A program made the translations under genes and the position numbers. Below, piece by piece: positions 7,751 through 16,774 of a stretch of DNA of 64,000 nucleotides. The notes beneath the pieces are model-generated. The model did not search any database. It was not told the origin of the DNA and worked only from the letters and a program-made list of their open reading frames with translations. Position 1 is the stretch's first letter; each line of letters starts with the position of its first letter. Origin of the DNA: Salinibacterium sp. UTAS2018 (lineage in GTDB: Bacteria > Actinomycetota > Actinomycetes > Actinomycetales > Microbacteriaceae); contig NZ_CP035375.1 of NCBI RefSeq assembly GCF_004118935.1, positions 1,612,001 to 1,676,000 on the forward strand, read 5' to 3'.

Positions 7751-9958
7751 TTAGACCGCGGTCACCCGCAGCACGAGTGCTTCATCAGGATGCAGAATCG
7801 GCAGCTGGAGCCCCACCGACCCGAGCACTGCGCCCGACAGCGTGAGTTCGCCCTCGTGCCACCACGCTGGCGCCGTGCCCGGATAGGTTGCCGCTTCCGC
7901 CCCCACATCGACGGGGCTGACGCGGTAATCGCGGTGCGGGTCTAAACCCGGCAATCGCCGGGAAGTCGGTACAGCATCCGACGGAGTATCGAGACAGGTC
8001 ACCCAGAAGACGGCGTCGACAACGCCGGTAGCGTCATCCGCCACAATGCCGGTGACAACCGGCTGAGCAGTCTCGAGCTCGCCGCGCACGACACGTCCTG
8101 AATGAATGAGGCCGCGCAGCGAACGGTACGCCGCCGCCCACACGGGCAGAGCAGCGCGCTCCTCGGCAGTCGTTGCCGTGAGATCCCACTCGATCCCCGA
8201 ATGACCCATGAGCGCGGTCGCGAGCCGGAAGCCGAGTGATAGCGAACGCCCCGACGTGTGCGCTGGCGACGATCCGACGTGCGAGCCCAGATATTCGAAG
8301 GGCACGAGCAGGTTGGTCCAGCGCATGATCGAGAAACGGTCATGAGCATCGTTGGTGTCGGATGGCCACACTCGCTGCACACGCTCGAGCACTCCGGCAT
8401 CCACCCGGGCACCGCCCGAGGCGCACGACTCGATCTCCACGTGCGGGTACCGCACACGCAGTTCGTCCATCAGGCGATAGGTCGCAGCAACGTGCCGGTG
8501 CACCGAGCCACCGAGCAGGTCGCGATTCATGTCCCACTTCAGGTAGCTGATCGCATACTCGTCGAGCAGGGCGCTGATCGCATCGAGCACGTGCGCAAAA
8601 GCAGCAGGGTTGTCGAGGTCGAGCACGAACTGGTTGCGCCACGACTTCGGCAACGGCCGATCATCGTCGCGAAGAATCCAGTCCGGATGCTCGCGCGCAA
8701 GATCCGAGTCGAGAGACACCATCTCGGGCTCGACCCACAGGCCAAACTGCATCCCTCTGACGGTCACGCGATCAACGAGTGGAGTCAGACCTTCGGGCCA
8801 CGACTGCTCGTCCACGGTCCAGTCGCCGAGAGCCCGCTCGTCGTCTGTGCGGTTTTTCATCCAGCCGTCATCGAGCACGAAGCGTTCGACGCCGGCATCG
8901 GCGGCCGCGTCGGCGAGCGCCGCCAGCTGCTCGAAGTTGTGGTCGAAATAGACGGCTTCCCACGTGTTGAGGGTCAGCGGGCGCGGTGTCGACGGGTGCG
9001 CGGGCAGGCCACGGAACCAGGAATGGAAACGGTCGCTCACGCCGTCGAGGCCGGCATCCGACCACGCAGCGTAGGCCCACGGTGTTTCGTACGAATCGCC
9101 CGTAGCGAGACGAATCTCACCGGGTGCGAGAAGCTCAGCGGCACCGACGGTCGTGATGCCCAAGGCCGAGCGGTCAATCCAGACCCGGGTGTCGCCACTC
9201 GTGCCGAGGTGCATCGCCCAGACCTCACCGTGGCGAAAGCCAAAGCCGGGTGTGCCCGCCACGGTGAGGTAGGAATCGTCGTGACCGCGGCGACCGTGAC
9301 GAGACTCGCGCAGCCAGGTTCCGTAGTCGATAGCGGAGCGCTGGGGCTGGCGTTCGGCCGCCCAGATTCCGCTGAAGTCGAGTCGCTCGCGCGCTACGGG
9401 CGCAAGCGGAAGAACGGTAGCCAGCGACGAGAGCTCGAAGATCTCGGTGGCAGTGTTCGTGAGCTGCGAGCGGCTGCGCAGCACTCCGGCAGCAGTCAGC
9501 TCGAAAGTAATCGTGAGGCGAAGCGCGACAGCGGCGTCCGCGTCATCCGGTGTGACGCCAGCGGCATCAACCAGCGTGATGCGTACAACGCCGGGCTCCG
9601 GATGATCGATGCTCTCGGTTCGCAGTGCGGGGCGGCGCACGCGCCCACCACTGGCACCGCCAGCAGCAACGCCAGCACCAGCGGGCTGATCGTGGCGCCC
9701 CTCAAGACCGGGCAGGCCACTCCAGCCCTCGGCGAGCAAAGGAACGATGCTCAGCCGGAAGGGTTCGTCGATGGAACTCGGCCCGAGAGCCCGCTCGCGT
9801 GAATCCGCGAGCGCCGCCAATTGCGTGGCGGAGAGTTCTCCGAGGTCTGCACCCCAGTGCGTGATCGACGGCACGCCCGTGCCGCGAGCATCCAGCACGA
9901 AGCTGGTGCCCGCGGCACGGAGGTGAACGATGTCGTTCGTGTTATTCGTTGACAGCAA
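7751..9958 (-). CDS. alpha-galactosidase, glycoside hydrolase family 36
   Basis: A protein of up to 735 residues with the GH36 layout: an N-terminal beta-sandwich, then a barrel from about residue 320. The nucleophile is Asp476 in YLKWDMNRD and the acid/base is Asp534 in WPSDTND, with the family SCASGGARVD segment between them. It should release alpha-linked galactose from oligosaccharides such as melibiose or raffinose. No signal peptide is present, so it acts on imported sugar. The TTG start at 9958 overlaps the end of the binding-protein gene by 17 bases; no better start with a clear ribosome site is seen, so the N-terminus is uncertain. It is the last gene of the galactoside operon. Confidence 0.9.
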   Translation of the reverse strand: MLSTNNTNDIVHLRAAGTSFVLDARGTGVPSITHWGADLGELSATQLAALADSRERALGPSSIDEPFRLSIVPLLAEGWSGLPGLEGRHDQPAGAGVAAGGASGGRVRRPALRTESIDHPEPGVVRITLVDAAGVTPDDADAAVALRLTITFELTAAGVLRSRSQLTNTATEIFELSSLATVLPLAPVARERLDFSGIWAAERQPQRSAIDYGTWLRESRHGRRGHDDSYLTVAGTPGFGFRHGEVWAMHLGTSGDTRVWIDRSALGITTVGAAELLAPGEIRLATGDSYETPWAYAAWSDAGLDGVSDRFHSWFRGLPAHPSTPRPLTLNTWEAVYFDHNFEQLAALADAAADAGVERFVLDDGWMKNRTDDERALGDWTVDEQSWPEGLTPLVDRVTVRGMQFGLWVEPEMVSLDSDLAREHPDWILRDDDRPLPKSWRNQFVLDLDNPAAFAHVLDAISALLDEYAISYLKWDMNRDLLGGSVHRHVAATYRLMDELRVRYPHVEIESCASGGARVDAGVLERVQRVWPSDTNDAHDRFSIMRWTNLLVPFEYLGSHVGSSPAHTSGRSLSLGFRLATALMGHSGIEWDLTATTAEERAALPVWAAAYRSLRGLIHSGRVVRGELETAQPVVTGIVADDATGVVDAVFWVTCLDTPSDAVPTSRRLPGLDPHRDYRVSPVDVGAEAATYPGTAPAWWHEGELTLSGAVLGSVGLQLPILHPDEALVLRVTAV

Positions 9959-11276
9959 TCGCGGCAGCCTTCATGGCGTCGATTGTCTTCTGCTGACCAT
10001 CGGTCAGAGCATCCGTGAGGGTGCCTGAGCCGGAGATCGCGCCGGAGAATCCGTCTGCAACGTCGGTGTAAACCTGCGTCATAGTCGGGCCCCATGTGAA
10101 GTCAGGGTTGACCTCAGCGCCGGCAGCAGCGAACACGTCGTAAATGTTCTGTCCACCGAAGAAGTCAAGACCTTCGGAGAATGCTGGCAGGTCGCCACCC
10201 GTCTTTGTCGCCGGGTAGATGTTTGCCGTCTTGTTCATGCTGGCAAGGGCCTCAGGGTCAGTGTTCAACCAGAGTGCGAACTGTGCAGCTTCGTAGGGGT
10301 GTTCGCTTCCCTTGAGAACTGCCGTGCTCGATCCGCCCCAGTTGCCGGCGGCGGAGTCGCCTTCGTTCCACTGCGGCATCGGTGCGACAGCCCAGTTGCC
10401 TGCGGTGTCAGGTGCGCCACTCGTGATGGAGTTTGCACCCCACACTGCGGAAACCCAGCTCCAGACCTCACCAGAGTTGTAGCCGTTGTTCCACTCATCG
10501 GTCCACGCCGGAAGCGTAGCGACGAGGTCGTCGTCAAGCAGGCCCTGCCAGTAGTCAGCAACCATGATCGACTCGGGCGAGTCGAGGGTTACGTCCCATG
10601 CTTCGCCATCGTTCTTGAACCATTGGCCGTCAGCCTGCCACACGAGACCGGCGAAGGCGTTGATGTCGCTCTGCGAGAAGTTGGTGATGTAGCCACCCTC
10701 TTCACGGATCTGCTTTGCTGCCTCAGCGTATTCGTCCCAGGTCGTCGGGATGGCGATGCCAGCCTTTTCGAACAGGTCAGCACGGTAGAACAGTGCCTCG
10801 GGGCCGGTGTCCTGCGGCACTGCGTATACAGCGTCGTCTTCACCAAACGTGACCTGGCTCCAGGTCCAGTCGATGAACTGGTCCTGAGCATCCATGACTC
10901 CGGCACAGTCGGCGATGTTAACAACGCCGTCCTGAACGCGGAAGTTCGGCAGGGCGTCGTACTCAATCTGGCCGAGGTCGGGAGCGTTGCCGGCCTCGAT
11001 CTGGTTGAAGAAGTTCTTGTACGTTCCACCAAGACCGTTAGGACCGGTCTGAACCTTGACCTGGATGTCGGGGTTCTTTTCGTTCCAGATTGCTGCGGCG
11101 TCTTCCATGCCGGGCAGCCACGTCGTGAAGTCGAGTGTTACGGGACCGTCTGACGGGGTGCAGGCGCCAGCGGCGTCAGTGCCGCCATCTGTGCCGGCGC
11201 CGGTTGAGCATGCTGAGAGTGCGAGCGCGGAGACGAGCACCAATGCTCCTCCAGCGCGAGCTATGCGATTAGCCAT
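9942..11276 (-). CDS. sugar ABC transporter substrate-binding lipoprotein (SBP family 1)
   Basis: A 444-residue binding protein with a signal peptide and lipobox (ALSACS) and a Ser/Gly/Thr-rich linker. The body shows the family 1 extracellular binding-protein pattern, e.g. TFEKAGI-like and PTTWDEYAEAAKQI segments and a C-terminal DALTDGQQKTIDAM helix. It should deliver a galactoside to the two permeases encoded just upstream. It lies between the permeases and GH36, an order that lets the binding protein be made at its own level; a short hairpin sits in the 70-base gap before it. Confidence 0.9.
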   Translation of the reverse strand: MANRIARAGGALVLVSALALSACSTGAGTDGGTDAAGACTPSDGPVTLDFTTWLPGMEDAAAIWNEKNPDIQVKVQTGPNGLGGTYKNFFNQIEAGNAPDLGQIEYDALPNFRVQDGVVNIADCAGVMDAQDQFIDWTWSQVTFGEDDAVYAVPQDTGPEALFYRADLFEKAGIAIPTTWDEYAEAAKQIREEGGYITNFSQSDINAFAGLVWQADGQWFKNDGEAWDVTLDSPESIMVADYWQGLLDDDLVATLPAWTDEWNNGYNSGEVWSWVSAVWGANSITSGAPDTAGNWAVAPMPQWNEGDSAAGNWGGSSTAVLKGSEHPYEAAQFALWLNTDPEALASMNKTANIYPATKTGGDLPAFSEGLDFFGGQNIYDVFAAAGAEVNPDFTWGPTMTQVYTDVADGFSGAISGSGTLTDALTDGQQKTIDAMKAAAIAVNE

Positions 11277-11316
11277 GCGATTACCTTCCTTGATTGTGAT
11301 TGTGGTGCGGGATTCC

Positions 11317-11332
11317 CTCGGGGCAAGCCGAG
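11317..11332 (-). terminator. small intercistronic stem-loop before the sugar-binding-protein gene
   Basis: CTCGG at 11317-11321 and CCGAG at 11328-11332 form a 5-bp GC-rich stem with a 6-base loop between the second permease and the binding-protein gene. There is no U tract, so it is more likely a processing or RNA-stability element than a terminator. The stem is short and could be chance. Confidence 0.25.
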
Positions 11333-11346
11333 TGGTCGAGAGGCGA

Positions 11347-12225
11347 CTATTTGAGTGCGCCGGTTCCTAGCCCACTGCGCCAGAAGCGCTGCAGGCTGAG
11401 GAAAGCAATGATGAGCGGGATGATCGACAGCAGTGCGCCGATGATCACGTAGGCCCGAATTTCGGGGATCTGGTTGACCTGGCTGTTCCAGATGTACAGA
11501 CCGAGGGTCACGGGGAATAGCTTCTCGTCGCGCAGCATGATCAGCGGCAAGAAGAAGTTGTTCCAAATGGTGACGAACTGGAAGAGGAAGATCGTGACCA
11601 TCGCCGGGGTCATGAGTCGGGTCGCAACCGTGAAGAAGGTACGCACCTCACCTGAACCGTCGATGCGGGCAGCCTCGACGAGCTCATCCGGAACACTCGA
11701 GGTCGCGTAGATCCGAGCGAGATAGACACCAAACGGGCTCACGATGCTCGGCAGGAACACCGACCAGAAGGTGTTGGTCGCGCCGACCTGGCTGAAGACC
11801 AGGAACAACGGAAGGGCCAACGCCGTAGCCGGAACGAGCACGCCACCGAGCACAACGTTGAAGAGAGTTTCGCGACCGCGGAAATCATACTTCGCGAGGG
11901 CATAACCCATCATCGTCGCGAAAAGCGTAGCGACGGCGGCGCCAGCTCCCGCGTAAAGAATGCTGTTGAGCATCCAGCGGAAGAAAAGACCGTCGCGGTA
12001 CGTGGCCAGGTTGCCGATGTTTTCGAACAGGTTGAAGTCGGCGAACCAGAGCGGTGCGCTCGTCGTAAAGTCGCTGCGATCCTTCGTCGCCGCCACGAAC
12101 AACCACCAGATCGGAACCAGGAAGTAGAACGTGCAGATGGCCATGACGAGCATGGCACCGGAGCGAGAGAACAGGCTTTCGCGAGGGCCGTGGTGCTTCT
12201 TTGCGGCAGTCTTCGTGGCACTCAT
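11347..12225 (-). CDS. sugar ABC transporter permease, MalG type
   Basis: A 292-residue CUT1 permease with six predicted helices. The ATPase-contact loop reads SSVPDELVEAARIDGSGEVRTF, the standard EAA motif of MalG relatives. Its ATG overlaps the stop of the MalF-type permease (TGATG), indicating coupling. No ATPase gene lies in this operon; CUT1 systems of actinobacteria often share one MsiK-like ATPase encoded elsewhere, and that would be expected here. Confidence 0.9.
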   Translation of the reverse strand: MSATKTAAKKHHGPRESLFSRSGAMLVMAICTFYFLVPIWWLFVAATKDRSDFTTSAPLWFADFNLFENIGNLATYRDGLFFRWMLNSILYAGAGAAVATLFATMMGYALAKYDFRGRETLFNVVLGGVLVPATALALPLFLVFSQVGATNTFWSVFLPSIVSPFGVYLARIYATSSVPDELVEAARIDGSGEVRTFFTVATRLMTPAMVTIFLFQFVTIWNNFFLPLIMLRDEKLFPVTLGLYIWNSQVNQIPEIRAYVIIGALLSIIPLIIAFLSLQRFWRSGLGTGALK

Positions 12226-13157
12226 CAGTCAGCCTTTCGCTGGGTGAACTTGAGCACGGTGAACGAGAGCGCGAAGGTGAAGAGCGCCAGCACGACCGAG
12301 AAAGCGGCGGCCAGGTTCACGTTCGGCACCGACGCTGTCGAGTAAATGAGCAAGTTGGGGGTGAAGGTGCTGGTCACTGCCGACGTGAAGCTCTTGAAGA
12401 CTTGAGGCTCAGCGAGCAATTGCAGCGTTCCGATAATCGAGAAAATAGCGGTGAGCGTGATGGCGGGGGTGATCAACGGAATCTTGATCGACCACGCGAT
12501 GCGCGCCTGCGATGCTCCGTCGAGACGAGCAGCCTCGTAGATCTCGCTCGGGATAGCCAGCAGCGCCGAGTAAATGATGATCATGTTGTAGCCCACGAAT
12601 ACCCAGGTGACCACGTTGGCGATCGACCACAGCACGAGATCGGCACCCAAGAAGTTGATCTCCTTGGTGATCGCGGTGAACGGCGACAGGTTCGGTGAGT
12701 ACAGGAAGCCCCACATGACCGCCGCGATAACACCCGGGACCGCATACGGCGCGAAGAAAGCGAGACGGAAGAAGCGCTTGCCCTTCACGAGCGGCGAGTC
12801 AAGCAACAACGCCAAGAGCAAAGCGAGCCCAAGCATCACCGGCACTTGCACGACACCAAAGCTGAGAACCCGAAGAATGGATGACCAGAAAGCCTCATCC
12901 TGGAAGACGCGCGCGTACTGCACGAAGCCGCCGAAGACCTCCGTTGGCTTGCCAAACGTGCCTTCTCGTTCGACCGTCAGCAGCGACTGATAGATCGCCA
13001 CCAGAATCGGCACAATGTAGAACAGCGCGAAGAGAATCGAGAACGGCGCGATGAAGAACATCACCGCTCCCCGGTTGTTCGTGGCCTTGGTGGCACGGCG
13101 AACCTTCTTCGTCACCGCCTTCGGGGGTGTAGCGGGCTTAGCAATGTTCGAAGTCAT
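12225..13157 (-). CDS. sugar ABC transporter permease, MalF type
   Basis: A 310-residue CUT1 permease with a basic cytoplasmic N-terminus followed by six helices. The EAA loop reads LLAIPSEIYEAARLDGASQARIAW. It pairs with the MalG-type protein. Its ATG overlaps the stop of the GH42 gene upstream (ATGA at 13154-13157), so the sugar hydrolase and transporter are made together. Confidence 0.9.
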   Translation of the reverse strand: MTSNIAKPATPPKAVTKKVRRATKATNNRGAVMFFIAPFSILFALFYIVPILVAIYQSLLTVEREGTFGKPTEVFGGFVQYARVFQDEAFWSSILRVLSFGVVQVPVMLGLALLLALLLDSPLVKGKRFFRLAFFAPYAVPGVIAAVMWGFLYSPNLSPFTAITKEINFLGADLVLWSIANVVTWVFVGYNMIIIYSALLAIPSEIYEAARLDGASQARIAWSIKIPLITPAITLTAIFSIIGTLQLLAEPQVFKSFTSAVTSTFTPNLLIYSTASVPNVNLAAAFSVVLALFTFALSFTVLKFTQRKAD

Positions 13158-15193
13158 CGCGTTGCTCCTTCTTCGACAGTCAGGCGGATGACGCGAACGC
13201 CACCAGCAGGAACAGTCACTGAACCGGTGACTGTAGTTTCCGTCAACAATTCTGCGCCGTCGGCGGGGAAAGAAATCTCATGCGCGCTGTGATTGATCAC
13301 GAAGCGGAAACGATCTGTCTCGTTCGACCGCGTCACGACCTCAACGCCCTCCGGCAATTCGAGAGCATCGACTCCGGCTTCGTTGAGCGCACGACCCATC
13401 AGGTCAGCGAAACTGGCGGCGTCGAGCGCGGTAGCCACGTACCACGCGGCTCCCGAACCGAAGCGGTTGCGCGTGACGGCCGGCCCACCGGGCATGGGGC
13501 CGTTCGCGAACTCGGCTACGACATCCGCTGTGGTGGGGCGTACATGTTCGGCCCAGATGCTGGCTTGGCCGCCATCGTTGAGCAGCAGGCGAGTTTCGGG
13601 CTTCACGGGCATGAACTCTTCGGTCCACACTCCCAGCATGTCGCTGAAGGCACCGGGAGGGGTCTCGCCCGTGGAATCGAGGCGGATGCCGTCTGTCTCG
13701 TCCACAATTCCGGAGAAGAAAGTGACAACAGCGTTGCCTCCGCCCGCAACGAAGTTGCTGATGACGGCCGCGCTCGCGTCATCCACGAGGTAGAGGCTAG
13801 GAACAATGACGAGCTTGTAGTCGTCGAGCGAGGCGCCGGGAGCGACAATGTCGACCGTGACCCCGTTGGCACTCGCGGCGGCATAGGCGGCGTGAACCTG
13901 CTCGAGGTAGCGCACGGCCGACGACGGCTGGGAGTCACCTTCGGCTGCCCACCAGGATTCCCAGCTGAAGACGAGAGCGACGGACGCCTCGACCCGGGTG
14001 CCCGCGAGAGGCTCGAGGGAGTGGAGTTTCACACCCAGGTCGAGGGTCTCTCGCCACACAGCAGTGTCAGTACCGGCGTGAGGAAGCAGGGCCGAATGGA
14101 ACTTCTCGGCACCCTGTCGCGACGCGCGCCACTGGAAGAAGCAGATCGTGTCTGCACCCCGAGCAACGTGCGTCAACGAGTTGCGAAGCATTTCACCCGG
14201 CTGCTTGGCCAGGTTGTGGGGCTGCCAGCTGACGGCGCTGCTGGCCTGCTCCATGAGCACCCACGGCGCACCCTGTGCGAGACCGCGTGTGAGGTCGGCT
14301 GCGAACGACAATTCGCTGTTCGGATGCGGCAGGCGGTGATCGAGGTAGTGATCGTTGGCGATGACATCCATTTCGCTCGCCCACTGCCAATAGTTCTGGC
14401 TGCGAATGTGGGCGGTGACCATGAAGTTCGTCGTGACCGGGATCGGGCTGACTTTGCGCAGCAGTTCTGCTTCGGCGCGGTAGTAGCCAAGAAGCTCGTC
14501 GGAGCTGAACCGGTTGAAGTCGAGGCGCTGCGCGGGGTTGGCCGAGGAGAGCGTGGCGCGGGGCGGCAGAATTTCGTTCCACTCGCTGTAGCGCTGGCTC
14601 CAGAAGGTAGTACCCCAGGCGGCGTTGAGGGCGTCGACGGTGCCGTAGCGCGCTTCGAGCCAGGTGCGGAAGGCGGCAGCCGACGTGTCGCAGTAGCAGT
14701 GCGCGTTGTGGCATCCGAGTTCGTTGGACACGTGCCACATCGCGAGGGCGGGGTGCTCGCTGTAGCGCTCGGCGACTGTAGCGACGAGGCCGAGAGCCGC
14801 AGTACGGAACTCAGGCGAGCTCGGGCACCATGCTTGGCGACCGCCCTGCCAGCGGCGGGTGCCGTCGGCGGCGGTAGGAAGAATGTCGGGGTGGGCGGTC
14901 GTGAGCCACGCGGGCGGCGACGAGGTGCCGGTTCCGAGGTTCACGCGGATGCCGGCAGAGTGCAACAGATCCATGATGGCGTCGAGACGATCGAAGGCGT
15001 ACTGCCCCGCTCGCGGCTCGATCTCTGCCCAGCCGAAGATGTTGATGGCGACGAGGGTGACCCCGGCCTCACGCATGAGGGCGACATCCTGCTGCCACAC
15101 ATCCTCTGACCACTGCTCGGGGTTGTAGTCACAACCGAGAACGAGGGAATCGGGTGACCAGCTCGCGACGCGATCTGCGCGGGGTGTGGTCAC
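13154..15193 (-). CDS. beta-galactosidase, glycoside hydrolase family 42
   Basis: A 679-residue enzyme of family GH42. The acid/base glutamate sits in WHVSNELGCHN (about residue 158) and the nucleophile in VLMEQASSAVSW (about residue 315); YNPEQW near the N-terminus and the CYC metal-site region after the first motif are also typical. It should cleave beta-linked galactose from small imported saccharides; there is no signal peptide. The GTG at 15193 is chosen over an upstream TTG at 15211 because AAGGAGG lies just before it. First gene of the operon, downstream of the operator-like sites. Confidence 0.92.
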   Translation of the reverse strand: MTTPRADRVASWSPDSLVLGCDYNPEQWSEDVWQQDVALMREAGVTLVAINIFGWAEIEPRAGQYAFDRLDAIMDLLHSAGIRVNLGTGTSSPPAWLTTAHPDILPTAADGTRRWQGGRQAWCPSSPEFRTAALGLVATVAERYSEHPALAMWHVSNELGCHNAHCYCDTSAAAFRTWLEARYGTVDALNAAWGTTFWSQRYSEWNEILPPRATLSSANPAQRLDFNRFSSDELLGYYRAEAELLRKVSPIPVTTNFMVTAHIRSQNYWQWASEMDVIANDHYLDHRLPHPNSELSFAADLTRGLAQGAPWVLMEQASSAVSWQPHNLAKQPGEMLRNSLTHVARGADTICFFQWRASRQGAEKFHSALLPHAGTDTAVWRETLDLGVKLHSLEPLAGTRVEASVALVFSWESWWAAEGDSQPSSAVRYLEQVHAAYAAASANGVTVDIVAPGASLDDYKLVIVPSLYLVDDASAAVISNFVAGGGNAVVTFFSGIVDETDGIRLDSTGETPPGAFSDMLGVWTEEFMPVKPETRLLLNDGGQASIWAEHVRPTTADVVAEFANGPMPGGPAVTRNRFGSGAAWYVATALDAASFADLMGRALNEAGVDALELPEGVEVVTRSNETDRFRFVINHSAHEISFPADGAELLTETTVTGSVTVPAGGVRVIRLTVEEGATR

Positions 15194-15257
15194 GCGTGCC
15201 TCCTTTGGCAATGGATGGGGCTGTCGAGCAGCAATTCTGCCCGCCTACGTCCCGTTT

Positions 15258-15273
15258 CTGTGAACGTGCACAG
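15258..15273. promoter_or_regulatory. LacI-type operator-like site 1
   Basis: The 16-mer CTGTGAACGTGCACAG is an inverted repeat (CTGTG, six bases, CACAG) centred between the GH42 gene and the divergent LacI gene. The CG centre is typical of LacI-family operators. It lies 65 bases upstream of the GH42 start and is the nearest of three related sites. Confidence 0.7.
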
Positions 15274-15303
15274 ATCGTGGTCGACAAAAACCTCGGGAGG
15301 TTT

Positions 15304-15319
15304 CTGGGAGCGTTCACAC
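15304..15319. promoter_or_regulatory. LacI-type operator-like site 2 (one good half)
   Basis: CTGGGAGCGTTCACAC has one half (CGTTCACA) that is the exact inverse of the TGTGAACG found in the other two sites; the other half is degenerate. Centre-to-centre distance to site 1 is 46 bases and to site 3 is 57 bases. Confidence 0.5.
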
Positions 15320-15360
15320 ACTAAGCGAGCTTGTTTGGTCGTGTCAAGTATCCGGCGTGT

Positions 15361-15376
15361 CTGTGAACGCGCACAG
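15361..15376. promoter_or_regulatory. LacI-type operator-like site 3
   Basis: CTGTGAACGCGCACAG repeats the CTGTG-N6-CACAG design of site 1 with a single base difference. It is 52 bases upstream of the LacI start, so the regulator may control itself as well as the operon. Confidence 0.7.
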
Positions 15377-15427
15377 CCCCACAAACGCGGGGACGTGCGC
15401 GGCCAAGGAGAGCGCTAGCATGGGGGC

Positions 15428-16450
15428 ATGGCAATCCCTGGAGCACGGCCGCGCCGCGCGACAATCTTCGACGTCGCCGCGGAAGCGAACGTGTCTCGCG
15501 GCACCGTTTCCCGCATGCTGAACGGCGAACCTTACGTCTCCGATTCCGCCCGCGAAGCCATCGAGAAGGCCATCGCCAAAGTCGGTTACGTGCGCAACAT
15601 GGCGGCCCGCAACCTCGCGACTCAACGGTCGAAGGCGATCGCCCTCATCGTGCACGAACCTCACTCCGTCTTTCTCGAGGATCCCAACATTGGCGCCATT
15701 CTGCTCGGCACCAATGAGCGTCTCTCCGAAGCCGATTACCAGCTGGTGTGCCTCATCATCGGTTCCGACCGCGACAGCAGTCGCATCGCCGAATACCTCC
15801 AGGGCGGCTTCGTGGATGGAGCCGTCATCGTCTCCGCCCGCGAGCACGACCCGATTGCCGATGCCATCGCCCACATCGGCCTGCCCGCCGTGTTCGTCGG
15901 TCACCCGATGAGCGCTCCGGATATGCCCTACGTCGGCATCGACAACCGCGGTGCCGCCCGCGACATTACCCGTGAACTTCTGGCCACCGGCCGCAAGAAA
16001 ATCGGCATGATTGCCGCTGCCCTCGACCGTGACTCCGGTAGCGAACGCCTAGCCGGCTTTCGGGATGCCCTGGGCGACCAGTTCGACGAGAACCTGGTTG
16101 TCGACTTTCCGCTCTACTCACGCGAGAGCGGCGCCGAGGGAATGAAGGCGCTGCTCGAACGCGCTGGCGACCTCGACGGAGTCTTCGCGGCATCCGATGC
16201 TGTGGCTGCCGGCGCTATGGATGTGCTTCGCGAGAGCGGTCGCTCGGTCCCCGGCGACGTCGGCATCGTGGGCTTCGACGATAGCGATTGGGCACAGCGG
16301 TGCCAGCCCCAACTCTCGACAGTGCGTCAACCGGCCGACCTGCTGGGACGCGAAGCAGCATCGATGGTGCTGGAACTCGTCAACGGCATCGTGCCCGAAA
16401 CTCGCGGCCGTATTCTCCCGACGGAGCTCAAACTGCGGGGCTCTGCCTAG
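15428..16450 (+). CDS. LacI family transcriptional regulator of the galactoside operon
   Basis: A 340-residue repressor. Residues ~11-35 (ATIFDVAAEANVSRGTVSRM) form the LacI helix-turn-helix, followed by a hinge (YVRNMAARNLATQRS) and a periplasmic-binding-protein-like sugar sensor with AGFRDALG and DVGIVGFDDSDWA. It faces the GH42 gene across a 234-base region that holds three related operator-like sites, so it probably represses the operon until a galactoside binds. The ribosome site is weak for ATG 15428 (a G run directly upstream); the ATG at 15420 is in another frame. Confidence 0.9.
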   Translation: MAIPGARPRRATIFDVAAEANVSRGTVSRMLNGEPYVSDSAREAIEKAIAKVGYVRNMAARNLATQRSKAIALIVHEPHSVFLEDPNIGAILLGTNERLSEADYQLVCLIIGSDRDSSRIAEYLQGGFVDGAVIVSAREHDPIADAIAHIGLPAVFVGHPMSAPDMPYVGIDNRGAARDITRELLATGRKKIGMIAAALDRDSGSERLAGFRDALGDQFDENLVVDFPLYSRESGAEGMKALLERAGDLDGVFAASDAVAAGAMDVLRESGRSVPGDVGIVGFDDSDWAQRCQPQLSTVRQPADLLGREAASMVLELVNGIVPETRGRILPTELKLRGSA

Positions 16451-16456
16451 CTAGCA

Positions 16457-16507
16457 AGTTCAGCCCAGCTGGCGGTTCAGCCCAGCTAGCGGTTCAGCCT
16501 AGAGTTC
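16457..16507. repeat. three tandem 17-bp repeats after the LacI gene
   Basis: Units AGTTCAGCCCAGCTGGC (16457-16473), GGTTCAGCCCAGCTAGC (16474-16490) and a diverged third copy (16491-16507) follow directly on the LacI stop codon. The last copy overlaps the end of the convergent small gene at 16499. Several CTAG or CAGCTG palindromes lie within it. Confidence 0.8.
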
Positions 16508-16675
16508 TGAATTTGCGGCCATCTTGGCGCGCTCTTCAGCCTCGATCTTGGCGTAGCTGCTGCGCTCGGTGCGGTCGGAGCGAATAATCGCTGCCATGAC
16601 GAACCAAAAAATAGCGCCCACTGCGATCGTCGGGATGACGGAGAAGATCGCGTTAGACCAGAATTCTTGAGGCAC
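16499..16675 (-). CDS. small single-pass membrane protein, 58 residues
   Basis: Starts GTG at 16675 and ends TAG at 16499. The product begins MPQEFWSNAIFSVIPTIAVG, has one hydrophobic helix (about residues 9-31), then a charged tail of acidic and basic residues ending in MAANSEL. Function unknown. It lies 9 bases after the 29-residue gene and is the last gene of the lysS run. The ribosome site is poor. The protein is too well formed (helix then charged helix) to be noise, but family is not recognised. Confidence 0.6.
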   Translation of the reverse strand: MPQEFWSNAIFSVIPTIAVGAIFWFVMAAIIRSDRTERSSYAKIEAEERAKMAANSEL

Positions 16676-16684
16676 GTCTCTAGC

Positions 16685-16774
16685 CTAACCGTTGACCAGG
16701 GTGACAATGGCGATGAGAACGACAAGTCCCACGAGAGTCACAGTCATGATGAGGCGTGATGATTTGCGATCCAC
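16685..16774 (-). CDS. 29-residue membrane microprotein, translation-coupled
   Basis: The frame runs GTG at 16774 to TAG at 16685. It encodes a short basic start (MDRKSSRL) and then one hydrophobic stretch of about 20 residues ending LVNG. The GTG shares its G with the TAG stop of the preceding gene (TAGTG), a clear coupling arrangement. Function unknown; it may assist the neighbouring small membrane proteins. Confidence 0.55.
   Translation of the reverse strand: MDRKSSRLIMTVTLVGLVVLIAIVTLVNG

Noticed and set aside
8258..9802. Long plus-strand open frame of 514 codons opposite the GH36 gene
   Set aside because: It is a shadow of the real gene caused by high-GC codon bias; no domain or ribosome site, and the GH36 catalytic motifs settle the strand.
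13280..15109. Plus-strand open frame of 609 codons opposite the GH42 gene
   Set aside because: Antisense shadow; Arg/Glu/Gly-rich product without recognisable motifs.
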